DNA from: Cloeon dipterum
Lineage: Eukaryota > Arthropoda > Insecta > Ephemeroptera > Baetidae
Assembly (NCBI RefSeq): GCF_949628265.1
Contig: NC_088788.1
Coordinates: 15,190,001-15,254,000 of the forward strand
Direction of reading: 5' to 3'
DNA: 64,000 nt
Under the pieces are notes generated by a model. That model saw only the letters and a list, made by a program, of their open reading frames with translations. It made no database searches and was not told where the DNA came from. Both the position numbers and the translations under genes were made by a program. Positions 37,083 to 48,900 of the stretch are shown piece by piece. The first letter of the stretch is position 1. Each line of letters starts with the position of its first letter.

Positions 37083-37125
<43 letters not shown>

Positions 37126-37600
37126 TCTCAACATATCTACTTACATTGTCTGCCTTAACGCCTGTTATGTGTGCATAATGAGTATAATTAAAAAGCGCAA
37201 ATATTTACTACCACTAAAAACGAGCGAAAAAAAACGAGCGGACGGATTATTGCGGTGGGAAAAAAGGGGAAATAAATAATGATTCACTCACTCAACTCAC
37301 TTAATAAACTCACACACTCTTGTTTTTTTACAAATAATTATTACAAAAATTTATATTTTGATTCGGCACGCTTGCATTACGAAACACAAAAAGGCTCCTT
37401 CTGCGCAAAACCGAAATGTCTTTTCACTCTTTCACTCTCACTCTCATTGCGTTTCCTCTCTCTTTTCTGTACGATATATTCTTTAGTGCATAAAAAGCAA
37501 ACTTAAAATAGCGAGTCAAGTGCGATGCCTATTTTTCAATTTTTATGCAGTACTGTAACGAGACCATTGTGTAAAACAGAAAATAAAACAACAAATTATG
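34854..37600 (+). other. dysc: Putative long 3'UTR of dysc
   Basis: No coding potential. Candidate poly(A) signals AATAAA occur at 35829, 37271 and 37582. The stretch is rich in CACACA and TCTC simple sequence and has a Pumilio-type TGTACATA at 36433-36440. Long UTRs are common for neuronal genes, but the real end cannot be set from sequence. Confidence 0.4.
37091..37123. repeat. (CA)n microsatellite
   Basis: About 16 uninterrupted CA units, within the putative dysc 3'UTR. Confidence 0.95.
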
Positions 37601-39014
37601 AGACAGAGCAAACGAACATACGAAAAATCAGCTGCAGCTGTTTTTCATTTCCTCACGACCTCCGCCGCATGAACCGCATTTCTCCAGGTGACAACAATTA
37701 GATGTTTAAACTTGCTTCGAGACCATGAAAACTCTTCTTTTGTCTTTGTGAAAGTTGGAGATTGGTTTTGTGCTGCCCACACCAGTGGTCAAAAGAAATA
37801 TATACTCAAACGTTGAATTCAGTGGAGTTGAAGGAGCTGCTTTGGAAGCGGGCGGCCTTTGGTTAATTGTATTGTCTCTCCGTTTATTCCTGTTCTAATC
37901 AAAGGTTTGAATATCTATTTTGGATCCATAATATGATTTTTAGGCGCATAATTATTGAATATGTTATTTCAAAATATACATATTGCAAGATATTTCACAT
38001 TTTAAGAAAATTAATATATTATCCTCTAAAACAGCAAACCACTCTTTTTCGGGATAGCTTTATAGATGATAATGGAGTTTATTATAGCAGTATAAATGTT
38101 TTTCATTTGACCGAATATTCTGTTGAGAATTTCCTGGCATTAAAATCTTTACGAACAAAATTTTTAAGGTTAATAAATATTTTAAATATTTGAGCCCATT
38201 CTCAACATAGTTTTGGTTTCTCGGAGAGCAAAAATTCAGAAACGACTTGTCTGGGCAACTCTTATCATATTTCTGTTGATGTCTTACTGGTATATTAAAG
38301 GTCTAGGGCATTTTAAGTCAAAAATGTTTATTTTTCGAATGGAGGGTATTGCACAAAATTATTCATTAAGATAAGCTGACCTCCTACGCCAGAATTGCGC
38401 TTTAAGGTGATTTTAAAACTTGCATAAAATACTTTGTGGCCAAAAAACCTTTTCATTTTATTATCAGTGTTTTTGGACTTTAGTAAAAAAATCTCTTTAC
38501 AAAGGACATTATTGCCAATAAAATAATCAATGAAATTAATATTTTTAATTGATAAGCATTTCCCTTTTTTAAGTTCCCCTGAACATTGGCCTTTTATTAA
38601 AATATTTTAAAGCAAAAACTTAGGATGAATTGAAAATGTAGATAGATAATGTTACACCAAAGGCTGACAGTAAAAATTTTGCCCATAATTTTTGAGGATT
38701 TATATGTTCGGCATTTTTTTCAATTTTGTTTTCATTAAATAATAAAAAATCCCTGAAATGGCCAAATAATTTTCCAGACAGATTTGCGCCAAAAAGAAGC
38801 GTACGCGGTGCCGACCGTCCAACTCTTCCCACCCTTCCCATATAGGTATCGATTGCGGAGTTTCGTAACACTGTGTATTGGGTAAGGCGTGGGGTCAACG
38901 GCAACGAGATAAGCTAGACGGGGCTGTAGGCAGATAAGCGAAGCGTGACTCGGCCGACGCAATGAGAGGAACCAGAGCCAGTGCAACGCGAGTCGCATCC
39001 AAAGATAGAACAAC
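37601..39014. other. Intergenic between dysc and gamma-glutamyl hydrolase
   Basis: AT-rich, with the GC rising from about 38780 towards the hydrolase start, consistent with its promoter and 5'UTR. No gene is seen. A minus-strand frame across 38735-39265 overlaps the antisense of the hydrolase first exons and is a shadow. Confidence 0.6.
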
Positions 39015-42000
39015 ATGCTGCTGCTGCTGTTTGCGTTGAGCGTCGGCGCGCTGGCGCTCGGCCCAGAGTCGTCATCTGCGGCCTTTGTCGTCACGGCGCA
39101 GCGCGACCTCAACCTGCGCCCCGTGATCGGTGCGTGCGTGCAGTCCCACCCCCGCGTTTCTTCACTCAATCCACTTGGTACTTGCAGGGGTGCTGTCGCA
39201 GGAGCTGTCCAGCTCGCTCGAGTCCGTGTGGGGCGAGTTAAACTACACCAGCTTCGTCGCCGCATCCTACGTCAAATTCCTCGAGGCCGCCGGCGCCAGG
39301 GTCGTCCCTGTCAAGTATATAAAAATACTTATTTAAACGCTCTAATTTCCTCCAATTTTCCCCTTGGCGTTGCACGAGACGCAAATTTTACTGTTGTTAT
39401 GGATCAGCTGGCTGAGTTTGGCAGCCATCCAACTTGAGCGTGTCTGCTTTTCTTCAAGGGGATTATTTTTTAATGAAGTTTCGACTTGCGGTTGATGTTG
39501 AAATTGCTTCAACATCAACCAATATTGTATCGCAATCATTTTTTTTAATTGCAAACAGTAAAACAATAAGGTGTCTATTAAGAATCCATTTTTTGCTGGA
39601 AAAATTTAACTGTGTATCTCAACAAAAAAATATTGATTAGCACAATTAGGACCTGCAGATAAATTTAATTTTTTATTTTCTTTTTGGCATTCGCATGTTC
39701 TGCGCTGCCAGGACGAGCACAGCATACCGAATAAAAGCTCCAGTTGTAAGATGGATCTTATTACTTATTATGTAGTATAAAAGCAACTATAGATTGAGTA
39801 AAAAATTATGATACATTGGCACTAAAATATGGTTTAGCCAAAAATCTTTCTTAGAACATTATTTTAGCCAAATAAGAAAAAATACGTTAAATTCTTGAAA
39901 TGATCACTTGGGATTTCAACAGTTTTTTTTTGGTACAGGGACTTCCACACTGCAAAAAGGCATGGACCTACAAGGCTTATAAGCTTGCATGCTTCAATAA
40001 TGAAGCATGCAGCAAGAATTGTGTTTGTATAATCTCTATGCTCGATCGGCGTCAACAATTTGACAGTATAAAAATGTATTTTTCATTGTTTATTACATAA
40101 CACGAAAATCTTGTCACCTGTTTCCAATAACAAATAATATGTATCTTAGGCATATAAATTTTAGATAAACCCCAGAAATTGATTTACGTAAAAGAAAAAG
40201 AGTATTTATGTACAATTTCCTATTTCTTTCATTCACCCTCGGTCGCTACACAGTTGATGCTCACACGACAGGCTACAAATCTGTTTTTTTATTACAGGAT
40301 CAACCGTGATCTCTCCTACTACCAGCAGCTCATCCATTCAATCAACGGGTGAGTGCCGTTTGCTCGTTGCAGCAATAATTATTATAAAAGTGAAAGATTA
40401 AATTGATCTTGACTTTGCGTTCAAAAACTGATAATAATCTCACGTAATACGAATCCACTTAACTACACTCAATGGCCTTGCAAACAGAAAATATTGCAAA
40501 ATTTGAAAAAAATTGAATAGCAAACAATTATTTAAAAATTCCATCGTTGTTTTAAAAAAGACAAATTTTTAACTATTTTTATAGTTAAATTGATATACGT
40601 TTAAAATATTTTGCAAGATTGCTGATTCCGGGTGGTGCCAATTTCTACAACACGTCGGGCTATGGCCAAGCCGGCGAAATCATGTACAACCTGGCCGTCG
40701 AACTGAATCGCCAGGGCGACTACTTCCCTGTGTGGGGCACCTGCCTGGGCTTCGAGCTGCTCGTCTATCTGATGGCGGGGAAGGACGACCCGCGGATCGT
40801 GTGTGATGCCTGGGACAAAGCCGACCCGCTCGACTTTGAACCAGGTTTGGGTTGATGAAGTCATAATAATTCCCACATTGAATCGTGACTCTTTTGCTTC
40901 AGGATTCAACCAGAGCAAATTGTTTGCACCCGCCCTGCCAGCCGTCGTGAACATCCTGGCCAATGAAGCGGTCACCGCCAATTTCCATCGGTATTGTGTC
41001 ACGAAAGAGGTAATATAAGAAATATTGAGATTGATTTTCAAACGGCAGTTTGATTAATTAGACTCTAAAGAGTGTTCACAAATCAAAGAGGACAAGTCAA
41101 AATTCATAAAACATTAAAAAATAGCTTGTTGTCAAACTTTACTATGTAAGGAAGAGTGAAATTAATTTTCATCTGAATTGTGTTTTCCACTGTAACAATG
41201 CTTGCGACATATTATCGTGACCGATTTCGAACCATTTTCTCCTCAATGACGAATGTAGTTCATATCCTTGTTACGGGGAAACTTCTGATTGAATTGAAAT
41301 AAAATATTATTTGTATTATAAGGGGGACAAGTGCCTGCGAATTTTTGTAAAGCACGCCAGTCTGCAACCAAGTTCCTAAAATAGTTTTAGCAATTTTGGC
41401 TTAAATTCAATCACCAATGAATATGCATATTATATATTTATGGTGAATGAGATATTGCAACCAAGGATTTTCTGCGTCTTTCGAAAAAGCTATGATCTAA
41501 TCTGAGGCTCATAACAGTCTTAAATTTGAGTCATAGGTGCTCATTTGGCGTTTAAAAGTAACTCCCAATCAGTAATAGTCGACCATCTCAAACTCCCAAT
41601 CCTAGGAATGAGCATATATATTCCTAAATTTCACTTAACAACAAATTTTAAATTAATTTAAATTTAATTTTAACATATAACAACAAATTCAATCTTATTT
41701 TTTATATTATTTTTATAGCTGATGAGTTCGGCCAATATAGTTGACGACATCGCAATTCTGGCGACAAGCGTGGACCACGAGGGTCTGCGCTACGTCTCGG
41801 CCTTTGAATCACGCACCATGCCCATTTACGCGGTGCAGTTTCACCCTGAAAAGCCAGCCTTCGAATGGAACACCAGGGAGAAGAACATCCCGCACACGCC
41901 AAACTCCATCTCCGTCTCGTCTTACTTTGCCCAGTTCTTCGTCAATGAAGGTTGGAAATTTTTTTATCAAATATTCCGGAATATCAATGAATAAATTTTT

Positions 42001-42140
42001 CCTCGTACGTAGCTCGCAAGAGTTTGCATCAGTTCACCAGCTTAGACGATGAGAGGAGCAGCTTGATCTACAACTACGCGCCGACCTTCACCGGCGCTGC
42101 TAACAAGACTTATGAGCAATGCTATTTTTTCACTGACTAA
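39015..42140 (+). CDS. GGH: Gamma-glutamyl hydrolase (folate polyglutamate hydrolase), 7 exons
   Basis: Exons 39015-39129, 39188-39314, 40298-40348, 40618-40844, 40903-41009, 41719-41950 and 42013-42140 give 328 aa; the human enzyme has 318. A Leu-rich signal peptide (about residues 1-16) fits lysosomal or secreted delivery. The class-I glutamine-amidotransferase-like fold shows the nucleophile motif GTCLGFE (Cys140) and the catalytic His in QFHPEKPAFEW (His251), plus LLIPGGANFY and the family C-terminus FFVNEARKSLHQF. The enzyme removes glutamates from folyl- and antifolyl-polyglutamates. The Met at 39015 directly precedes the signal peptide. All splice sites are GT/AG and phases agree. The second intron is large and contains two perfect hairpins. 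Confidence 0.96.
39490..39520. repeat. Perfect 13-bp inverted repeat (hairpin) in GGH intron 2
   Basis: GGTTGATGTTGAA (39490-39502), a 5-nt loop, then its exact reverse complement (39508-39520). Confidence 0.9.
39987..40010. repeat. Perfect 10-bp inverted repeat (hairpin) in GGH intron 2
   Basis: GCATGCTTCA, a 4-nt loop ATAA, then TGAAGCATGC. The pairing continues outside (CTTGC with GCAAG) after a small shift. Confidence 0.9.
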
Positions 42141-42170
42141 CCCTTTCTGAATATTAAGTATTAAAACCGC

Positions 42171-42189
42171 AATGTAATGTAATGTAATG
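42171..42189. repeat. Short (AATGT)n tandem repeat
   Basis: About four 5-nt units in the GGH 3'UTR, visible directly. Confidence 0.8.
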
Positions 42190-42239
42190 AATTTGAGTAT
42201 ATGCTTTTGTGGCGTTCTTATAATACTTTAATATACACA

Positions 42240-42250
42240 AATAAAATAAA
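42240..42250 (+). terminator. Poly(A) signals of GGH
   Basis: Two overlapping AATAAA hexamers, 100 nt after the GGH stop codon. Confidence 0.7.
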
Positions 42251-42802
42251 ATTTGCAAATATAATGATTAGATGATTAATTTATAATATCACTTTACATT
42301 TTTTCGATTTTTTCAATGCAAGTCAAATGAAAACTTTTATAAAAATGGCATGATTATTGAAAATCGTCAGGATAAACAGTGAAAACGAGAGAACGACACG
42401 TGTGTAGCGTGGAGCACAAGAATATTAGCAAAAAGTTCTTCCTTACTGCATTATTGACACAGATGACGCAACTTTCATTGCACCAATGAAATGAATGCCG
42501 AGGAGTAAAGTGAAGTATCCGAAGTATCTAGGTTAAATGTGTGTCGACATCAGACAAAAATGAATAAACCGGTAAACATTCCAAATTAAACAAATATCAT
42601 GATAATCTTTTCTTCGATCATATTTTTGAATAATTTTTTACATCTGTTTTCGGTATTTTCGTCTCAAAGATGTCTGGTACTACCAAATATGCAAGCTCTC
42701 TTTCCTACTCCCCTTGTCCTTGTACCATACCATCGCTCGAAGCAAAACAAGTCGCCGGTAACGTGTGTTTTTCCTCTAAATTCGTCCGAAAATCGGAAGG
42801 CG
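42251..42802 (+). promoter_or_regulatory. Intergenic, COX15 promoter and 5'UTR
   Basis: About 550 bp between the GGH poly(A) signals and the chosen COX15 start. No TATA box is evident. The frame upstream of the start is open from 42599 with other in-frame Met codons, so the 5' end is not fixed. Confidence 0.45.
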
Positions 42803-45458
42803 ATGTCGATGTGGAGGGCGGCTTGCGGTTTGCAGAGGGCCGTTAGCCGGATGTCCTGTCCCCTCCAAAGGGTAACACTGAGTATGGCGTCCCTTCTTAC
42901 ACATATCACGTTTCGTTACGTAATTCGCAGACTCGGCCCGTGAAGTTGCTGGTTGGCCCTTTGGCGAGGATGCCAGTGCGGGGCGCCGCAACTGTCGCCG
43001 TCGAGGGCTCGCAGAAGGCTGTGGGCTGGTGGCTGATGGGATGCGGAGGAATGGTGTTCGGCGCCGTGGTGCTGGGCGGCGTGACGCGTCTCACCGAGTC
43101 CGGCCTCTCGATGGTCACTTGGCGCCTGCTGGGCGAGCACCGTCCTCGCACCCAGCAAGAGTGGCAAGACGAGTTTGCCCGCTACCAGCAGTTCCCTGAG
43201 TTCCAGATGTATGTATTTCTTGGTAAAACTGGTACTAACTGAAACAAATAATGTGGGGAAGTGAGGAAACCAAAAATAATGTTTTACAAAAAGTAGCCCT
43301 GGGTTAGTTGCGCTTAAAAATGGTATCTCTTTTAGTATTTGATTTATATAATTATGTATTCGTTTTTGGCAAAATTATTGAAATGGTGTAGTATTCAACA
43401 AGCTAAGAGATATAACCTTTTCGGGATGTTAACACGGACCACTACATAGTACAAAATTTCAACCAAGCATTGTTTTCGCGTTACAGACGGGACGTTTTTA
43501 GTTTAGAAAAAAATTATAACTGACATTTTTGCACAGTTCTTTTTTATAGGAATCTCTTTACTCTGTTTTAATTTTCTGGCCATTCATTTAATAATACCCC
43601 ATTTCCTTTGTATAAACCATTAAATTCTCCTATTAATGGCTCTTTCTTTTACAGCAAAAATAAGGATATGCGCTTGGAGGAGTTCAAGATGATCTGGTGG
43701 ATGGAGTACCTGCACCGTCAGTGGGGCAGAACCATCGGCGCAGCATTTTTCCTTCCGGCCGCCTTCTTTTGGGCCAGGGGCCGCCTCAGTCCGGGTTTAC
43801 AGCGCAGGGTGATTGCGTGTGGCGGACTTCTTGGCGTACAGGGCCTCCTCGGCTGGTATATGGTGCGCTCAGGCCTCGAACATGAACGTTTCAGTGCGCC
43901 TGACAGCTCTGAGCCCAGGGTGTCGCAGTACCGGCTGGCCGCACACCTCGGTACCGCCTTCCTCCTATACACGCTGCTTCTGTGGAATGGTCTTGACCAG
44001 CTGTTGCCCGCCCAACCCATGCCCCAGGTCTGTGCCTATTTTTTTCCTGAAGTAGGATTTCAAAGAATAATTTGCAAGTTATTTTTAAATTCAGGGCACT
44101 TTTTTAATTTATTTGTATCCTATTTTGAGCATTATTTTTTGCCCTAAAGTTAACAATAATTTGTTAAGGTTATTTTCCTTTGACCCTTACTTGAGCTATG
44201 GGTAGATAAAAAATTCCCAGGAGCATAGATCCCCCTCCATTGGCAGAGGAGGGGTCGTTTGTGTGCATACCCTCTTTAACTCACTCTTTACATTTAAATT
44301 GTTTGCTATTCAGGGTGCGTCAGCATTAGCAGTGCAGCAGGCGCGACGCCTTCGAGGAATGGTGCACGGATGCAAGGCGGCCGTGCTGCTGACGGCAGTG
44401 TCCGGCGCCTTTGTGGCCGGCCTGGACGCTGGTCTGGTGTACAACTCATTCCCCAAGATGGCAGACAGGTGGATCCCGTCGGACGTGCTGGCCATGTCGC
44501 CGCCATTGCGCAACCTGACTGAAAATCCCACCACTGTACAGTTCCAGCACCGCGTATTGGTCAGTATTTTGATCCTAAGTTTTCTTGTCCTGACCTGACT
44601 GAGTCTGATCTACTATCAGGGCACGGGGACGCTTTTGCTAGTGACAGGAGTGTGGCTACTTGCCAGGAGGCGCACCCTTCCGCCCAGGGCGCATACAGCT
44701 GCTGCTGCCGCCGCTGCCATGGCCTGGATGCAGGTAAACCATCTTCCTTAAGATTTCTTTAAACATTAATAGGTTTTTATTTATGATTAGGTGTTTAAAA
44801 ACTCTAGAACCATAAAAATATTTTATTTAATATTGACGCACGGTAGCTTTTGAAAGGGTGCGTTAAGGGTTTATTAGGGAGGAAATTTAATTTAAAATCA
44901 TTTTTAAGGTGATTTCAAACATTCAGGGCCTGCTACAGTGCAATTAGTGTTGGAAAAATACATTGATTAGTTAAATTGTTGAAAATATAACAGACTATAG
45001 AATAAGTAAATGTACTCTTTGATTTATGTTCATTTTAATTAAATGCTTTTAGCACAAAAAAATCAATTTTGAATTTTTATCAGTCTGGAATCCTGCGATA
45101 TTTATTATACGTTAGTGGAATATTCAGTTGATGTCTATTTTTGTTTTGCCTCATTTGGCTTTAATTTTATAAACATAAATAGTTATTTTTTTAAATGCTT
45201 TTTATTCTTCCTTTCTATTTTAATGTTGCGAAGTTTCCATCTAGACATCAAATTCACGCATCGATATCTGTAGAAACTATTGAATAATGTTGAGCAAAAA
45301 CTAATTTGTCATCATTCCTGTTTTAGGTGCTGTTGGGCATAACGACCCTCTTGACCCTAGTGCCAGTGCCCATAGCCGCAGCACACCAGTCAGGCTCTTT
45401 GATGCTGCTCTCATTTGCCATCTGGCTGTCCCACGAGTTGAAGCGAGTGCCAAAGTAG
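42803..45458 (+). CDS. COX15: Cytochrome c oxidase assembly protein COX15, heme A synthase, 6 exons
   Basis: Exons 42803-42871, 42931-43208, 43655-44027, 44314-44559, 44620-44733 and 45327-45458 give 403 aa; human COX15 has 410. The protein sits in the mitochondrial inner membrane and oxidises a methyl group of heme O to a formyl group, making heme A. The N-terminus ([16 protein letters not shown]) is Arg-rich like a targeting peptide. Candidate heme-ligating His residues fall in family motifs: EYLHRQWGR (His136), AAHLG (His213), QFQHRVL (His319) and AAHQSGS (His380). [13 protein letters not shown] and the Asn-Ser-Phe-Pro-Lys-Met stretch are also typical. The first intron is only 59 nt. Met at 42803 or 42809 suits a targeting peptide better than the upstream in-frame Mets. 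Confidence 0.95.
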
Positions 45459-45592
45459 ACTTTTTCCGCACGAAATTTTACTCTGATTGAGACTGAAGTG
45501 TCCAGGACGCCTGGAAGGCGCCTGGTCAGAAATTTCCACTGTAAGTGGCAAAAAGGCGTGTCATTTCTTGAATTGATCCGCTGATCTCTCAA

Positions 45593-45598
45593 AATAAA
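45593..45598 (+). terminator. Poly(A) signal of COX15
   Basis: AATAAA 135 nt after the COX15 stop. The next gene converges from the other strand and its stop is only about 340 bp away, so the two 3'UTRs lie close together. Confidence 0.65.
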
Positions 45599-45940
45599 GA
45601 AAGTGTACACGCAAGTTTGCTCCAAGGGAACTGATGTTGTAAATTAAAAATCAAAAGTCATAAAAAGAATTGTGATTAGATCCGCTACAGAAATAAACAC
45701 TGAAGTGACAGGCCAGTTAAATTAGAAATTTAATTTCTGATGACTTATCTCCTTACTTAAGAGAATGATTTATCCAATATCTTAGGTACTTATAATTTTT
45801 ACTAGCTTCTTTTTACATGCAACACACTCAAACCTAAACAAACGCAAATCTTCCGTTGAGATTCACTTAACTATTTGTCACAATCGCAAACCAAGCGCAC
45901 AGTTTGTTCTGGAAAACGGAAAAGACACTGTTTGCGATGT
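45599..45940. other. Convergent 3'UTR zone between COX15 and the SLC22 gene
   Basis: No coding sequence. An ATTAAA-type signal for the minus-strand gene may lie at 45731-45736. I found no AATAAA on that strand here. Confidence 0.4.
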
Positions 45941-48900
45941 TCAGTACCAGTAGGTCATTTTCATTGCGCCGGATGAGTCGTAAGGCGTCTCTAGCACACT
46001 CGATTGGCGCACCAAAATCTTGGACTGCCGCGCGATGCTCTTGCGGAGGCTCCTGCTGCGGCCACCGAGAGGAGTTTCCTCTGTTGCGCCCTCTGGCGTT
46101 GTCACCTCGCCCGCAGCCGCCGTAGGTGCTTCCTCCGATGTTACGTCGTGCAGTTCGCTCAGCTGCACGCTCAGGTCCTCATATGAACCTTGCCTGCGAA
46201 TGTTGAAGAGTTGATTTTAGTAAGTCCAGATTTTAAAATATTTGATTTTTTACTTTGAAACACACAAGAAAGAGGACAAGAATTTTAAATTATATAATTA
46301 CAGAATCCAAAATCAAATTTGATATAGGCACGATAAAATTAGAATTTAATCCTCTCCTTGGCCGGGATTTTGATTCATTATTTTCCAAATCACAAATTTA
46401 AGAAACAAATTCATCTAAACCAACCAATTAATTACATTCAATATTTTACAGTAAATTCTACTCCATCAATGGCTACGAGGGGAACTAACCTTAATTACTA
46501 TATGGGTTCAAAAGAAACAGCTAAATTTGTAAATAATTACCATTAGAGCCAAATCTACAACACTAATCATACTGATGTTCTGGCTTTGTAAGTGACTTGG
46601 CGTACAACCTAAAACTTGTGCAAAGATACAATCAACAAAATGAACGAAAATTTCAAGGGGAATTAGGAAAGTTATGTCTGACCGAGAGATGGGCACGCAT
46701 CGCAGGCAGTCTTGCATTGTGAAGTCCTTGCCAAACTCCTCGCCCTCCTCCACCGTTTGCGGCAGCTTTGTGTGCAATGTTTCAGGCAGTCGAAGTCCCG
46801 CCAGTCCGCCGATGACCGAAATCACCCCCATCACCACTAGCGGAAGCACCAACATCTCCATTCCCTACATTTTGCGAAAAAAAACTACATTCAAGGAAGC
46901 TGTTTTTTTAATTGAAAATGAAAAAAATTAATATTTGTCCGTATTGAAATAATTTGAAATCACATCGCCGACATAATTCTGATCAGGAATACATCTTGAC
47001 AAAATTTAACACACTTTGGAGGCGCGCAACAAAGCAGTGAACTAAGTTTGAAGCTTGAAAATTGCAAACAAAAACGGAGTAATTTTAATTGATTTAATTT
47101 CAAGATGTTTTCAAAAATGAAAAACAAATTTGTCGAACTATTTCATTACAAGGCGTACCATCTTTGAAAATTTCCTATCTCATATTTCAGAGTTTTAATC
47201 TTCCCTTCCATTCCGTCACCATCATAAAAACCATGCTGTTTTATTGGTATATTCTTTGTTATTTTATAATTGCCTGAGGGTTAAATTGGAATTTCAACAT
47301 CATTTTAACATTTGTAATTAGGAGCGTGAAAGATTTGTCGAACATTAATACATATACAAACCAAATAAACGATGAAGGGGATGACAATGAGACCAAGGCC
47401 ACTGATATAGGCGCTGGCACCAATGCCGATGCCTCGTAACTGCGTTGGGTAGAGTTCACCAGCGAAAGGGTAGATGATAAGAAACGAGGCTGAGATGGCG
47501 AACTTGGCGAATAGGTACAGCACCAGCGTCAGCACCACAGCATCTGTATATCATATTTATTTATCATGTATGAAATAGTTAAGAAAATGTTGCTCAAAAT
47601 AGCTCAAATAAAAAGTAGCAAATCGATGAATTTTATTTTTGTGTACCTGCGGGAAGGAGGACGGTGATAATGCAAGCGATCCCGCTGACGACCATGCAGA
47701 TGGAGAGCGGCCAGCGGCGGCCCCAGCGATCCATCACGGCCCAGCAGCAAAGGTAGCTGGGGATCTCGACCAGCGACGACAGTAGGAAGCTGAGAAAGCG
47801 GTCATTGCCTAACGCTGGTCCGTAATAGCTCAAACCCACGTACACCATCTCGTTTGCAAACCTTTCGAGGAGAAATTCATTTTTAAATTATGATCCACCA
47901 TCGATTATTTTAAATTGAAATGCAAAAAATTTATTATGAACAGACACTAAATTTTTATTTTCCGCGATTTAACAAAAAATTTAACTACCAATTGAGTGTG
48001 ATGAGGGTGGTTTTGAGACGCATATTAGGCGTCTTGCACAGGGCCGTGACGCCGGGTCCTTTTTCCGCCTTGCGTTCCTCGCTGCGGGTCCTCTGCAGCA
48101 TCATGTGTTGCTGCACGAGATAATTTTAAATCGTTCAAACACAGTATTTGTCTGCTAATTACTCGCACCTTGAGCTTCTGCTTGAAGGATGCAGGCAACT
48201 CCTTGCCATTGGTCGCAGCAAGCTTTTCCAAAATCAGAGACGCTTCCTCCAGCCGCCCTTTCGCTAGCAACCACCGCGGACTTTCAGGGAGACATCTAAT
48301 CAAAAATACGTGTTTATTACTTTTGATTTTGTATTGTTATTATGACTAACCGCCAATAGAAAAAATAGAGGAGAAACGGCGCAGAAGTGGCGAAGGCCAT
48401 TATCTGCCAGTCGCGAATGAAGTAGGTAATGCCAGCAAGCAAAACCAGTCCGAGAGTGTAGAAAATGCAGGTGAGTACGGTAACAAATGAGCGATAATTG
48501 GCGCCGACCAGCTCCAGTGCTGAAATTCGATTCATAGAATTCAAAACCGATTTGAAAATAAACAGTGCTCAATAGAGACCATAACGCATGGAAGCAATTT
48601 AAATTTCCCTTTAAGTTTTATTGGTGTAGTTTTTCAATTTTATTCTTGTTTTGTAATAGGCAAATAATAATAATTATTACAAACAGGACTACTTCATCCT
48701 TAAACACAATTCTGTTTATTTTTAAGTTTGCTGCTGTTGGAGCCAGTTGTGTTTTTCTGGGAAAGCCGAAACTTTGAATGAAAGATTAAAGGATAAAGTT
48801 TTTAAGACAACGAGGAGAACGTTCATTTTAATTATAATATCTAAGATGTAAATCTAGTGCTTTTTAAAGTTGATATTAAGGAAAGTTTAAGCCTTATCTT

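Noticed and set aside
38735-39265. A 176-codon minus-strand frame
   Set aside because: Its GC-rich half is antisense to the first two exons of gamma-glutamyl hydrolase, whose sense product is clear.
44222-44262. Short CCCCTCC/GGAGGGG inverted repeat in a COX15 intron
   Set aside because: Seven-bp arms are within chance expectation, and nothing else marks it.
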